NCBI GenBank assembly: GCA_029866325.1
Contig: JARWZO010000027.1
Coordinates: 62,001-126,000, forward strand
Reading direction: 5' to 3'
DNA length: 64,000 nt
From: Fluviicola sp.
Lineage (GTDB): Bacteria > Bacteroidota > Bacteroidia > Flavobacteriales_D > Crocinitomicaceae
Numbering within the stretch: position 1 is the first letter of the stretch; every line of letters begins with the position of its first letter. Below, piece by piece: positions 54,662-62,549 of the stretch. A model generated the notes under the pieces. It searched no databases. It was not told where the DNA came from and saw only the letters and a list, made by a program, of their open reading frames with translations. A program made the translations under genes and the position numbers.

Positions 54662-54955
54662 CCTCCCTTCACAAGCAGTAATTGCTCTTCCCCTCCTCAA
54701 GGGGCGATTTCCCATTTAAACGCACAACCTTTGTAGAATTTGACGTGCTGCGTATTTTCCACCATCCGCCTCAGGCGGAAATGACGTATTGTGTACAATT
54801 CATTACGAATGGTCAGCCACGGCTGATCTCACTAATCAAAATGGAAACTTGTTTCCATTATTCGCTATAAATTCAGGTGTAATTTTCATTCGTTTATTCG
54901 TGGGAGACAGTTGTGTGCTATTTAATAGGAAATCATTCCTCAAGGAGGGAGACAA
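54662..54955. repeat. Second GGAGG element, interrupted by the MITE
   Basis: The remnant on the left (CACCTCCCTTCAC to CCCCTCCTCAA) and on the right (CCTCAAGGAGGGAGAC) join, after removing the MITE and one target copy, to CCCCTCCTCAAGGAGGGAG, a palindrome like the core of the neighbouring GGAGG element. Confidence 0.6.
54703..54937. mobile_element. MITE-like element, copy 2 (non-autonomous)
   Basis: Starts GGCGATTTCCCATTTAAACG and ends with the imperfect complement (AATAGGAAATCATT). It is flanked by the perfect 8-base direct repeat CCTCAAGG (54695-54702 and 54938-54945). Clearly homologous along most of its length to 24475-24723 (about four bases in five by eye), but the left inner repeat arm is replaced by a short CCGCCTCAGGCGG palindrome. 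Confidence 0.82.
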
Positions 54956-54990
54956 ATTTTTCTTCTAAATCTGGAGCTTTAGAAATCAAC

Positions 54991-55032
54991 AAAAAAGGAT
55001 GCCTGTTCCTGAGAACAACCACCCTTCCTTTT
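54991..55032 (-). terminator. Rho-independent terminator for the 55051 gene
   Basis: On the minus strand AAAAGGAAGGG ... TTGTTC, loop TCAG, GAACAG ... TCCTTTTTT. A T-run of six follows the stem. Confidence 0.6.
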
Positions 55033-55050
55033 AAATCGTTTATGAACGGA

Positions 55051-55389
55051 TTAATCCATCAAAACGCTGCATAGGTTTTGTCCGCGATTGGCGCCACTTG
55101 TAACGGCCACCGCAAAAATATACACTCCTGCTTTCCATGTTTGTCCGGCTGAAGGAATAACGTGAACAATGTACGTTCCGGCCATTCCGCCACCTGTAAC
55201 AGATGAGATACTTCCCAATGATCCGCCCGGACCGACAATGATTGGGGTTACTGCAAAGTTAGCAACACCTAGTCCCGCCACGGGAACTCCGTTAGCATCA
55301 GTTACTGAAACTACAACGTAGTTTTTTAGATTGTTTCCCGGAGCAGCAATTGTGTCTTCGGAAAGGGCATTTACAATTAAAAGTGCCAT
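55051..55389 (-). CDS. Small Ig-like-fold protein, 112 aa
   Basis: Starts MALLIVNALSEDTIAAPG with no signal peptide. Sequence VVVSVTDANGVPVAGLGVANF and AGTYIVHVIPSAG resemble bacterial Ig-like (Big/invasin) beta-sandwich domains. A lone Ig-like domain without export signal is odd. Followed by a terminator. The 372-base gap upstream to 55761 shows no gene or clear repeat. Function unknown. Confidence 0.62.
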   Translation of the reverse strand: MALLIVNALSEDTIAAPGNNLKNYVVVSVTDANGVPVAGLGVANFAVTPIIVGPGGSLGSISSVTGGGMAGTYIVHVIPSAGQTWKAGVYIFAVAVTSGANRGQNLCSVLMD

Positions 55390-55761
55390 AATAGTGATTC
55401 TTTTTGCCTACTCTTGGATCGGATTTTCGGCTTTCTCCGTTCAGTGATAGTGATAACCGAACACACCATTCCAAGTACGTCCAACTCAATTAAAGTATGC
55501 TAAACGAATGCTCTTCGGGTGATGAAAATCCCCAGGCAAATTCGCTCACATATCATCAGTTGTGATGATGCATTAAAATACTCCATGAAAAAACAGATTT
55601 CATGAATAGTGTACGGTTATGAGAACAAAATTAACTGAATTTCCAAAATGTGATGTTGGTTTTCAGCTTGTTAGTGTGTTTTTCGGAGTTGATTGTATGA
55701 ATGGTGAATTTGCATAAATAAATGACATTACATTCATGAAACGCTGATCCTATTCAAACTG

Positions 55762-56763
55762 TTAAAGTTGCGTCTTTAACCAGTTTCCTAAACGATTGTA
55801 CATATCCACTTTTACTTCGTGCGGAGACAACACCACGTCATGCAAAAGCCCATCCATCTGAACGGTATTAATCGATTTACAGTTTAACAACTCACTGATA
55901 CGGCGAATGTCTTCTACATTCAAAATGGCATCACCTTCAACCACTTCATCGCTCCATTTTTTGGGGTAAACCGATTTCATAGAGAAAATGACAATGGTTG
56001 GCACCGTAATTTCTTTGCCTGTTCTTACAGCCAATTGAGCCTCATGAATGGCGCGAATCCATCCGTAATTCACAGATGGTGCAATGTGCGGTTTCCAGGT
56101 TAAATTATAATCCCATTGCCCGTGTTCACTGGAGTGAATGCTATATCCGTACCATTTGGTAAATCCGCCTTTTTTGAGTTTGTCCGGCTTTTTGAGTGCG
56201 CGTTTGGCGATGAAGGGAACACCGAATTTGCGTTTGAACTTCGATTCATTGAATTCAAAAAACGGACTATTGAGAAACATGCCATGAAACAGCGCGCTAT
56301 TCGGATGTTCCTGGGCGTAGTAAGTGCAAATCAATCCGCCGGTGGAATGCCCATTGAGTAATACGGTTGTACTTCCTTCTGCTTGAATGATTTGCAAAGC
56401 AGTGTCTAGATCGGCGAAATACTCTTTCAGATCACGCACATTGTTCATTTTGTGATTGGGAAGAATGGATCGTCCGTATTTGCGCAAATCTACTGCATAG
56501 AAGTTGTAACCGTGTGCGTTGTACCAATTGGCCAGTTCAGCTTGAAAAAAGTAATCGTTGAATCCGTGCACATAGAGAACCGCTTTTTTAGAAGAAGTTT
56601 CCGTCTTTTTGCGGATCACGGTGCAGGTGACTTTTCCTTCGTAGTCATCGGGTTGATTGATGGTCAATTGCTCAAAACCGTTCCCTAAAATATCGGGTTG
56701 ATAGTTTTGCGACCAGTAACTCAACGTGATCAAACAACAAACGATGCACAGGATTGTTTTCAT
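55762..56763 (-). CDS. Alpha/beta hydrolase (monoacylglycerol lipase/lysophospholipase type)
   Basis: 333 residues. A signal-like N-terminus (MKTILCIVCCLITLSYWSQ) suggests export. Hydrolase features: AVLYVHGFNDYFF (oxyanion region), nucleophile elbow NGHSTGG, and late VQMDGLLHDVVLS with the probable catalytic His. It resembles the serine aminopeptidase S33/lysophospholipase family. Substrate not determined. Three bases after the FkbM-like gene in operon. Confidence 0.85.
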   Translation of the reverse strand: MKTILCIVCCLITLSYWSQNYQPDILGNGFEQLTINQPDDYEGKVTCTVIRKKTETSSKKAVLYVHGFNDYFFQAELANWYNAHGYNFYAVDLRKYGRSILPNHKMNNVRDLKEYFADLDTALQIIQAEGSTTVLLNGHSTGGLICTYYAQEHPNSALFHGMFLNSPFFEFNESKFKRKFGVPFIAKRALKKPDKLKKGGFTKWYGYSIHSSEHGQWDYNLTWKPHIAPSVNYGWIRAIHEAQLAVRTGKEITVPTIVIFSMKSVYPKKWSDEVVEGDAILNVEDIRRISELLNCKSINTVQMDGLLHDVVLSPHEVKVDMYNRLGNWLKTQL

Positions 56764-56766
56764 GGC

Positions 56767-57624
56767 TTATCCTTCTAAATACGTCCAGTCTTTGATCGCC
56801 TCAAACGATTGGAAACCGTCAATGGTTTGCGGATGCCACAGCGTTGAAGCAGGATCGATTGACGGAATTTCGTCCACAGCCAAATCGTTGCGCAGGAAAA
56901 TCTGATTGATTCCCAAATCGCTGGCGGCCACCAAACGATAGCCTTTTTTCTGCGCCAGTTTATTCATCGCAATCACCGAAGCACCGTGGTAGATTGGGTG
57001 TTTGCCCGGATACATGTAATCCGGATCGTAAGGAACCACAATGTTGTTGGTGCCAAATTCGGTATGCGTTTCAATGAGCACCACTTTCGGCGAAACCGCT
57101 TCAATGGCATCCCACACCCAATAATCATTTCCGTCAATGTCAATTGATAATAATTCGATATCGCCCGAAAGTCCGTTGTTGGAAATCAATTCATTGATAT
57201 TTTCACGTTTGATAATCGCTTGAACGTAAGTCGGTTTCGGATGATAAGGAGTCGGGATTTTAGCATAGAATTTCCGTCCGCGTTTGATGAGGTTTGCATC
57301 GCCTTCAAAAAACAACCCGCTCCACCCAAAATGAACAGCCAGATTACTGCAATTACTGTTGATTCCGTCGTTGGCGCCGATTTCAATAAAGGTTTTTTTT
57401 CCTTCACCGATCACCGAAAAAAGATACAGCAAGATGCCATCTTCCTCAAACTGCGAAAACACTTTGAATCCGGTTGTTTTAATATCGGGAAGCTGTTTGT
57501 TTTGTTTGCAGATCAGGTAATGCTGTATCAATTGCCGTTGTTGAATACCAACAGACGGGTGCAACTTGTCGCGGTGAATGCGTTTAACGAAATGGTATTT
57601 GATGAAGTTTTTCAGCCAACTCAT
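56767..57624 (-). CDS. FkbM-like SAM methyltransferase
   Basis: 285 residues, cytoplasmic. Contains KTFIEIGANDGINSNCSNLA (SAM-binding glycine motif) and ELLSIDIDGNDYWVWDAI, then KVVLIETHTEFG. It fits the FkbM-type methyltransferases that often modify sugars or lipids in surface polysaccharides. First gene of the pair with the hydrolase. Confidence 0.8.
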   Translation of the reverse strand: MSWLKNFIKYHFVKRIHRDKLHPSVGIQQRQLIQHYLICKQNKQLPDIKTTGFKVFSQFEEDGILLYLFSVIGEGKKTFIEIGANDGINSNCSNLAVHFGWSGLFFEGDANLIKRGRKFYAKIPTPYHPKPTYVQAIIKRENINELISNNGLSGDIELLSIDIDGNDYWVWDAIEAVSPKVVLIETHTEFGTNNIVVPYDPDYMYPGKHPIYHGASVIAMNKLAQKKGYRLVAASDLGINQIFLRNDLAVDEIPSIDPASTLWHPQTIDGFQSFEAIKDWTYLEG

Positions 57625-57737
57625 TTTACGAAGATACTTAGGAATTATAAATGAAGGAATTATGAATTATCAAGTTGGTGAAATTGAAAATCGGCCAAAG
57701 GCTTACGCGGTGTAAAACGTAAAAATGAACAGGGGGA

Positions 57738-58367
57738 TCATTTTTTCAATGGAAGCCATATCTTTCCATCTGGTTTGATACCACTTAATCGCGTGAGCAG
57801 ATCAAAAATGAAATCGTCGTGCGATAACTTGCTTTCTACAATGACACTATTAAATGCTGTTTCTCCCAAAGGAAAAATAGAAGTAAGGTCAATTTTCCAA
57901 TGTTTTTCTTCTCGATAAAAATGAAAGTAAACTGGTTGTGGTTTCCCTTTTACGGCAAGTTGACCTCGTGCAAAATCCTGATCAATTTTCACTTCTGACA
58001 CACTATTGTTGATCACGCTGTTTTTCCCAATCATTCCCAATTGAATAGCCAAAACGATTAATTTTTTTCCATCTAGGGAAAAAATAGTTGTGGTATCGAT
58101 CCTATGGCGAATCATCAATACCATGAGTTTATCCATAGTGGAAAATGTTGCCAATTTTGAAGAATCGGCTGTAATTGTTTGCGCAAGTATATAATCGTAA
58201 TAGGCAACAGTTCGTGAGTCCAGGTATTGAACGGCATCTTCTCCTCTGTCATTCAGAATAGCACTTCGGTAATTCATAAAACAGGTTTTGACCGAATCTT
58301 CACTTGATGTTTGTGAAAAGCCACGTAGTAAACAGATGCAACTTAAAATTAGCAGTATTGATTTCAT
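57738..58367 (-). CDS. Secreted protein, 209 aa, unknown
   Basis: From the ATG at 58367 the protein has a signal peptide ending GFSQ; the longer frame from 58421 is not signal-like. The body is an alpha+beta NTF2-like candidate (YRSAILNDRGEDAVQYLDSRTVAYYDYIL, then strands ending HWKIDLTSIFP), a fold common in periplasmic proteins. No function can be named. The 3' end lies near AT-rich repeat-like sequence. Confidence 0.7.
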   Translation of the reverse strand: MKSILLILSCICLLRGFSQTSSEDSVKTCFMNYRSAILNDRGEDAVQYLDSRTVAYYDYILAQTITADSSKLATFSTMDKLMVLMIRHRIDTTTIFSLDGKKLIVLAIQLGMIGKNSVINNSVSEVKIDQDFARGQLAVKGKPQPVYFHFYREEKHWKIDLTSIFPLGETAFNSVIVESKLSHDDFIFDLLTRLSGIKPDGKIWLPLKK

Positions 58368-58641
58368 ACATCGAAGATAATGCAGAATTGTGAATACATA
58401 ATGACGAATTGAAAATGTCACTTGTCACTATTTTATATTTACATTAATAATTCTGTTATTGACTTCTTTGGATAGTAGGTTGTTTTTAAGTGCTTTACAA
58501 ATCAATTTGGTTGGTTGAGACCTCAAAACTGAATTAAAATACGCAAAAGCATAAATTTAGCCGATAAATTACTTATCTTAGCAGGTTTAATTACGGAATT
58601 ATTGCAATATCAAATATTATTATCACAAAGATGAGGTTCTA

Positions 58642-58941
58642 TTGGCAGAAAACCATCTTGATTGTGACGAACGGTATTATGACTTTATAGTCGGTTTTAT
58701 GATGAGTTTTGAAATGACTTTAGAAATGTGTGGCTCTGATCGCATAAACACTGACCCATTACCGATTAGAGAATGCATCGGTTTATGTATTGAAAAGATG
58801 TTTCCTGATCGCTTAATCGTGACGGATATTCTTAACGAAATCAAAGATTCTGGTTGTTATGAGAGAGAAATTGATGGTTGTCTTTTACGCATTAGAGAAT
58901 ATATAACTCCCCATATTAGAGCTCAAATAGACGCCCATTAA
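58642..58941 (+). CDS. Small hypothetical protein, start uncertain
   Basis: Up to 99 codons. The reading frame looks coding (GSDRINTDPLPIRECIGLCIEKMFPDR), but the only start-like codon upstream is TTG at 58642; the first ATG in frame is at 58699. The frame is open back to 58591 without an ATG, so it may be a 5'-truncated remnant. A -7-like sequence is not clear. Function unknown. Confidence 0.4.
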   Translation: MAENHLDCDERYYDFIVGFMMSFEMTLEMCGSDRINTDPLPIRECIGLCIEKMFPDRLIVTDILNEIKDSGCYEREIDGCLLRIREYITPHIRAQIDAH

Positions 58942-59074
58942 ACCAACGATTATTTAAAGCTTTATAGAATACTACTTTCAATTTGATATTGTGCATCTTT
59001 CAACTTTTCAATTTTACATTTTCAATTTTCAATTTTCAATTGAATCACTTTGATAATTCATAATTCCTCACCGC

Positions 59075-59093
59075 GTCCGCCGTTGGCGTGATT
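59075..59093. repeat. GTCCGCC palindromic repeat, third copy
   Basis: GTCCGCCGTTGGCGTGATT, nearly the same as 27924-27942. The surrounding 58942-59146 also has TTTTCAATT tandem-like words (59010-59042) and no gene. Confidence 0.5.
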
Positions 59094-59146
59094 GATAATT
59101 CTTGTTTACCTTTCCCCCAATTCAACATTAGGTACAAAACAGTGTA

Positions 59147-59701
59147 ATGGAAAAGATCCTAAACAAAACCAACCTACAGGAAACGCAGTTGAAGGCGCTT
59201 TATAAAAAGTGGCCCGAGATCAAACGTTTTCTGAAAAGTCTGGGCTGTACCAAGAATGATGCTGAAGATGTATTTCAAGAAGCATTGGTGATTTATATCC
59301 GCAAGTGCGAACAGCCCGATTTTGTATTGACCGTAGAACCGTTTTTCTATGTGCGCAATACCTGCAAACTCTTATGGTATAATCAATCGCGCAAACAAGG
59401 CAAGCAACAAACGTATTCGCTGGAAACGGATGTAGCGCAGCTCGATGACGATTGGTTCAAAAAAGAAACGCAGATCAGAACCATTGAACAGGCATTAACC
59501 AAACTTGGTGAACAATGTCAGGAACTCCTGCAGTTGTTTTACGGCTTGGGCTGGAACATGGTGGATATTGCCGCAAAAATCGGACTGCGCAACGACAAAG
59601 TTGCCAAGGCGCAAAAGTACCGCTGCTTGCAAAAAGCCAAAGAGCTGGTACAAAGCCCCGAGCTACAACCGAATGTTGAACTTGAACTACAGAAACCATG
59701 A
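59147..59701 (+). CDS. ECF-type RNA polymerase sigma factor
   Basis: 184 residues. Sigma-70 region 2 (about 10-80: KKWPEIKRFLKSLGCTKNDAEDVFQEALVIYIRK) and region 4 (about 115-165: ALTKLGEQCQELLQLFYG, MVDIAAKIGLRNDKVAKAQKYRCLQKAKELV). Its stop overlaps the following large gene by four bases, the usual arrangement for a sigma and its anti-sigma. It probably drives its own operon and surface genes. Confidence 0.92.
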   Translation: MEKILNKTNLQETQLKALYKKWPEIKRFLKSLGCTKNDAEDVFQEALVIYIRKCEQPDFVLTVEPFFYVRNTCKLLWYNQSRKQGKQQTYSLETDVAQLDDDWFKKETQIRTIEQALTKLGEQCQELLQLFYGLGWNMVDIAAKIGLRNDKVAKAQKYRCLQKAKELVQSPELQPNVELELQKP

Positions 59702-62373
59702 ATCCTGAAATCACACAACTCATAGAGCGCTATTTGCTCAACGAACTGTCACAGGCAGAACGTCAATCATTTGAATTGCAACTGGCTGAAAACGATCAGT
59801 TATTGCAGGAACTCATTCTGCACAAACAAGTGCACGAAGCTGCCAAACGCGCTGCTCAACGCGACCTGGTACAACAAACAGCCAAGCGTTATCATTTCCG
59901 TAAAAACGTGGTGACATCTTCTATTGTTGTATTGGTTGTAGCAACGGTAACAGCCATCACACTTTGGTCGACCAACCGCAAAAACGATTTACAGCAAGAA
60001 CGTGCCAAACAAGCATTGGTTTCTCAACTGGAAGCGGATAAGCACACACCTTTGGAAAACATCGTAGCTGAGTATTTCCACCTGAATCAACAAGATACAG
60101 TGGTTCTTTCCAAAACGGGCGTGTTGCTTTCCATTCCGGATGGTGCTTTTTTACTGAACGGAAAGCCATATTCGGGTCCTAAAATGATTCAATGGCAGGA
60201 AGCAATAAATGCAGCCGATATTGTGAAAGCAGGTTTATCAACCTTTGCAGGAGAACATTTACTCGAAACACAGGGAATGTTTGCGCTGCAAGCTTTCGCA
60301 CCAGATGGCACTAAATTGGGCGTAAATCCGGAAGTTGGGGTTTACGTACAGGTTCCGGTAGATGAAATCAAGGAGGGAATGATGCTGTTTGAGGGTAAGA
60401 AAATGAAGAATGGCATTGTCGACTGGCAAAATCCGGAACAACTCACCAAGCTTCCGCAATTAGCGGATATGAAGGACCTGGATTTCTATCCGCCGGGCTA
60501 CGAAGCCAAATTGAATGAACTCAAGTGGAAAACCGGCAAAAAAGAACGGGATAGTTTGTACTTGAGTTTTGAGGATGAGCCGGAGGATGTTATAGCAGTA
60601 ACAGTTCCCAACGCTGGTCGACAGATGGATGTACAAGTTAGTTTTCCCGAACTAATAGTAGATCCTTTAAGAACTACATCCAATGTCAAGGCAGATACGG
60701 CTGAAAATAGTCTTCAGTTGAGATTGAATAAACTGAACGATTCATTAGCGCTTATAAACAGTGTTGCAAAAGATTTTAGTAATTCAGTATTTGAAACCCA
60801 TTATGGTGTTAATCCCTCTGTTACTCTTATTGGGAACAACCAGTTCTATGTTTTATTAGAAGTCAGACTTCTGAAAGGGTACCATGTTTTAAGTAATAAA
60901 GAACAAAAATTGGTTGGTATTGACTTAAACCGATTCCGTTTAATTGGCGGTTTGGAGGAAATAGATTCCCCCAAAACAGTTATGCTAAAAGGTAAGCCGG
61001 TATTGGGATTCGAAAAACAAGTGGTCTTCAGGCAAAAAGTGGAGGCATATTTACCACAGCCCACTTTCGGTTTTAATTTTCTGTATTCGGTTTATGACGA
61101 TGGAACCGGTGAAAAAGTCCAGTACAGAGGCAATGTTTCCTTAGTAGGCATGCCATTCGAGCAACTTTCTTCAGCTTATAGCAAAGGAACTATTTCTGAT
61201 TCCATTTCGGGAATCGAAACCAAAGAACATATTCCACCATCCGCGGTGATTGCTTTCTGGAAACCGAAATTCAACAATACTATTTTGGCAACCCGCGATT
61301 TTGAGAAACGGATGAAAGCCATTCATGCTACCTGCGACAAAAAGGTGTTGGAAGCTTACACCGATAACCTCAATAAACCATTGTACAAGATAGATGAGCA
61401 AGTTGTTGAAATGGGCTATCCTGAGTTCAGGGAATTTGCAGCCGAACGAGTAGGTGGAGTGGAATTAGATAATCCGCACATGAACAACTTGCGACAGTAT
61501 TACGAAGGTGCCGTTTCTAAAATTCGAAAAGAGCTGAAAAAAGACCGCGATTTTGTGCGCCGACAGGAAATAGCATGGGACAACCGTATGCAACGTTTAC
61601 GAACCGAAGAGTGGGGGCGCACTGCACGCAGGCAATCGCAGAACAGTACCGAAGAAGCGCGCTTTAATTACGAAGCAATGGTTCGTCAATTGGGTAAAAA
61701 ACCACAAATTGGATTCACCATTTTCAATAATGCGCCTGTGTTTAATTGCGATCAATTTGCACCAACACGTTATGCACAACGAGTGACTTGGAAAGGCAGT
61801 CGATTAAGACAACTATCCAAAGAACTCACCAAACCGCAAGCATTGCCATCCATGGCTTCTATGTATGCACCGCCGGCGTTAAAAGTTCCCGAATATAAAT
61901 CGTTCTCCGTTTCGCTAAAAAACAACACCGATTACGGAAAAACAATGGTGTACCTGTTTCCGAAACAAATTAAAAGTTTCCAGCGTTTGGAAGGATCAGG
62001 AGGGCAATTTAGCGGTCGCTTAAACAAAGACATGCAATATGATCTCTTAGTGGTTGGCATAGCCGAAAACGGATTCTATCTGTACGAAGAAACCGGAGTT
62101 GACGGTGGTCAAAAAACAATCAATCACCTCGAACAGGTTTCTGAAGCAGAATTTAACCGTCGAGTTGAAGCCATGAATGCCAATCGTTTGGACAAACCGA
62201 TGGCTGTTTTCGACGAACTGGAATGGCTGGTAAAAGAACAGCAGAATTACAAAGTTCAGCGTTTGCGCATGGAAAAGGCTGCTTTCCGCAATAAAATGAG
62301 ACCGATAGTGTTTCAGTGTCTGAAGGAACAGGGATCGGTTTGGGACATGGTTGAACTGAACTCACCCCAATGA
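59698..62373 (+). CDS. Giant membrane anti-sigma-like protein, 891 aa
   Basis: Cytoplasmic N-terminal about 68 residues (MNPEITQLIERYLLNELSQA..., anti-sigma-like helices), one transmembrane helix (about 71-91) and about 800 residues in the periplasm. The periplasmic part has a region with GAFLLNGKPYSGP (about 150) that resembles ZU5-like domains, and a long strand-rich remainder without recognised catalytic motif. The overlap with the sigma gene and topology point to an anti-sigma factor with an unusually large sensing domain. Function of that domain is unknown. Confidence 0.75.
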   Translation: MNPEITQLIERYLLNELSQAERQSFELQLAENDQLLQELILHKQVHEAAKRAAQRDLVQQTAKRYHFRKNVVTSSIVVLVVATVTAITLWSTNRKNDLQQERAKQALVSQLEADKHTPLENIVAEYFHLNQQDTVVLSKTGVLLSIPDGAFLLNGKPYSGPKMIQWQEAINAADIVKAGLSTFAGEHLLETQGMFALQAFAPDGTKLGVNPEVGVYVQVPVDEIKEGMMLFEGKKMKNGIVDWQNPEQLTKLPQLADMKDLDFYPPGYEAKLNELKWKTGKKERDSLYLSFEDEPEDVIAVTVPNAGRQMDVQVSFPELIVDPLRTTSNVKADTAENSLQLRLNKLNDSLALINSVAKDFSNSVFETHYGVNPSVTLIGNNQFYVLLEVRLLKGYHVLSNKEQKLVGIDLNRFRLIGGLEEIDSPKTVMLKGKPVLGFEKQVVFRQKVEAYLPQPTFGFNFLYSVYDDGTGEKVQYRGNVSLVGMPFEQLSSAYSKGTISDSISGIETKEHIPPSAVIAFWKPKFNNTILATRDFEKRMKAIHATCDKKVLEAYTDNLNKPLYKIDEQVVEMGYPEFREFAAERVGGVELDNPHMNNLRQYYEGAVSKIRKELKKDRDFVRRQEIAWDNRMQRLRTEEWGRTARRQSQNSTEEARFNYEAMVRQLGKKPQIGFTIFNNAPVFNCDQFAPTRYAQRVTWKGSRLRQLSKELTKPQALPSMASMYAPPALKVPEYKSFSVSLKNNTDYGKTMVYLFPKQIKSFQRLEGSGGQFSGRLNKDMQYDLLVVGIAENGFYLYEETGVDGGQKTINHLEQVSEAEFNRRVEAMNANRLDKPMAVFDELEWLVKEQQNYKVQRLRMEKAAFRNKMRPIVFQCLKEQGSVWDMVELNSPQ

Positions 62374-62387
62374 ACTCACAATTTGAT

Positions 62388-62481
62388 GGTTGTGGCGCGG
62401 GATACGTTCCGCGCCACAACCAATACAAACACGCCATGTTTGGCGCGGGATGGCTTGTTAGCCTCAGGATGATCCCGCGCC
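62388..62481. repeat. Two GGCGCGGGA-type palindromes
   Basis: Perfect 13-bp stem GGTTGTGGCGCGG (62388-62400) with CCGCGCCACAACC (62409-62421), loop of eight; then GGCGCGGGAT (62442-62451) with ATCCCGCGCC (62472-62481). Same core as the cluster at 39197. May act as terminator-like or processing structure between the two genes. Confidence 0.7.
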
Positions 62482-62549
62482 TACAGGCATGTTTGATCAA
62501 ATTTCACCAACCCTGCATTTTCGGCAACATTTTTGAATAGGGCGGTCGT

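Noticed and set aside
54435-54662. Minus-strand 75-codon frame over the GGAGG element
   Set aside because: Its whole length lies in inverted-repeat sequence, with no domain and no ribosome-binding context. A chance frame.
54682-54870. Plus-strand 62-codon frame in the MITE
   Set aside because: Not conserved between the two MITE copies; the other copy breaks the frame.
59475-59723. Minus-strand 82-codon frame opposite the sigma gene
   Set aside because: Shadow of the sigma/anti-sigma coding sequence; no start context.
62153-62500. Minus-strand 115-codon frame
   Set aside because: Mostly antisense to the end of the giant anti-sigma gene and the rest is the GGCGCGGGA palindromes.
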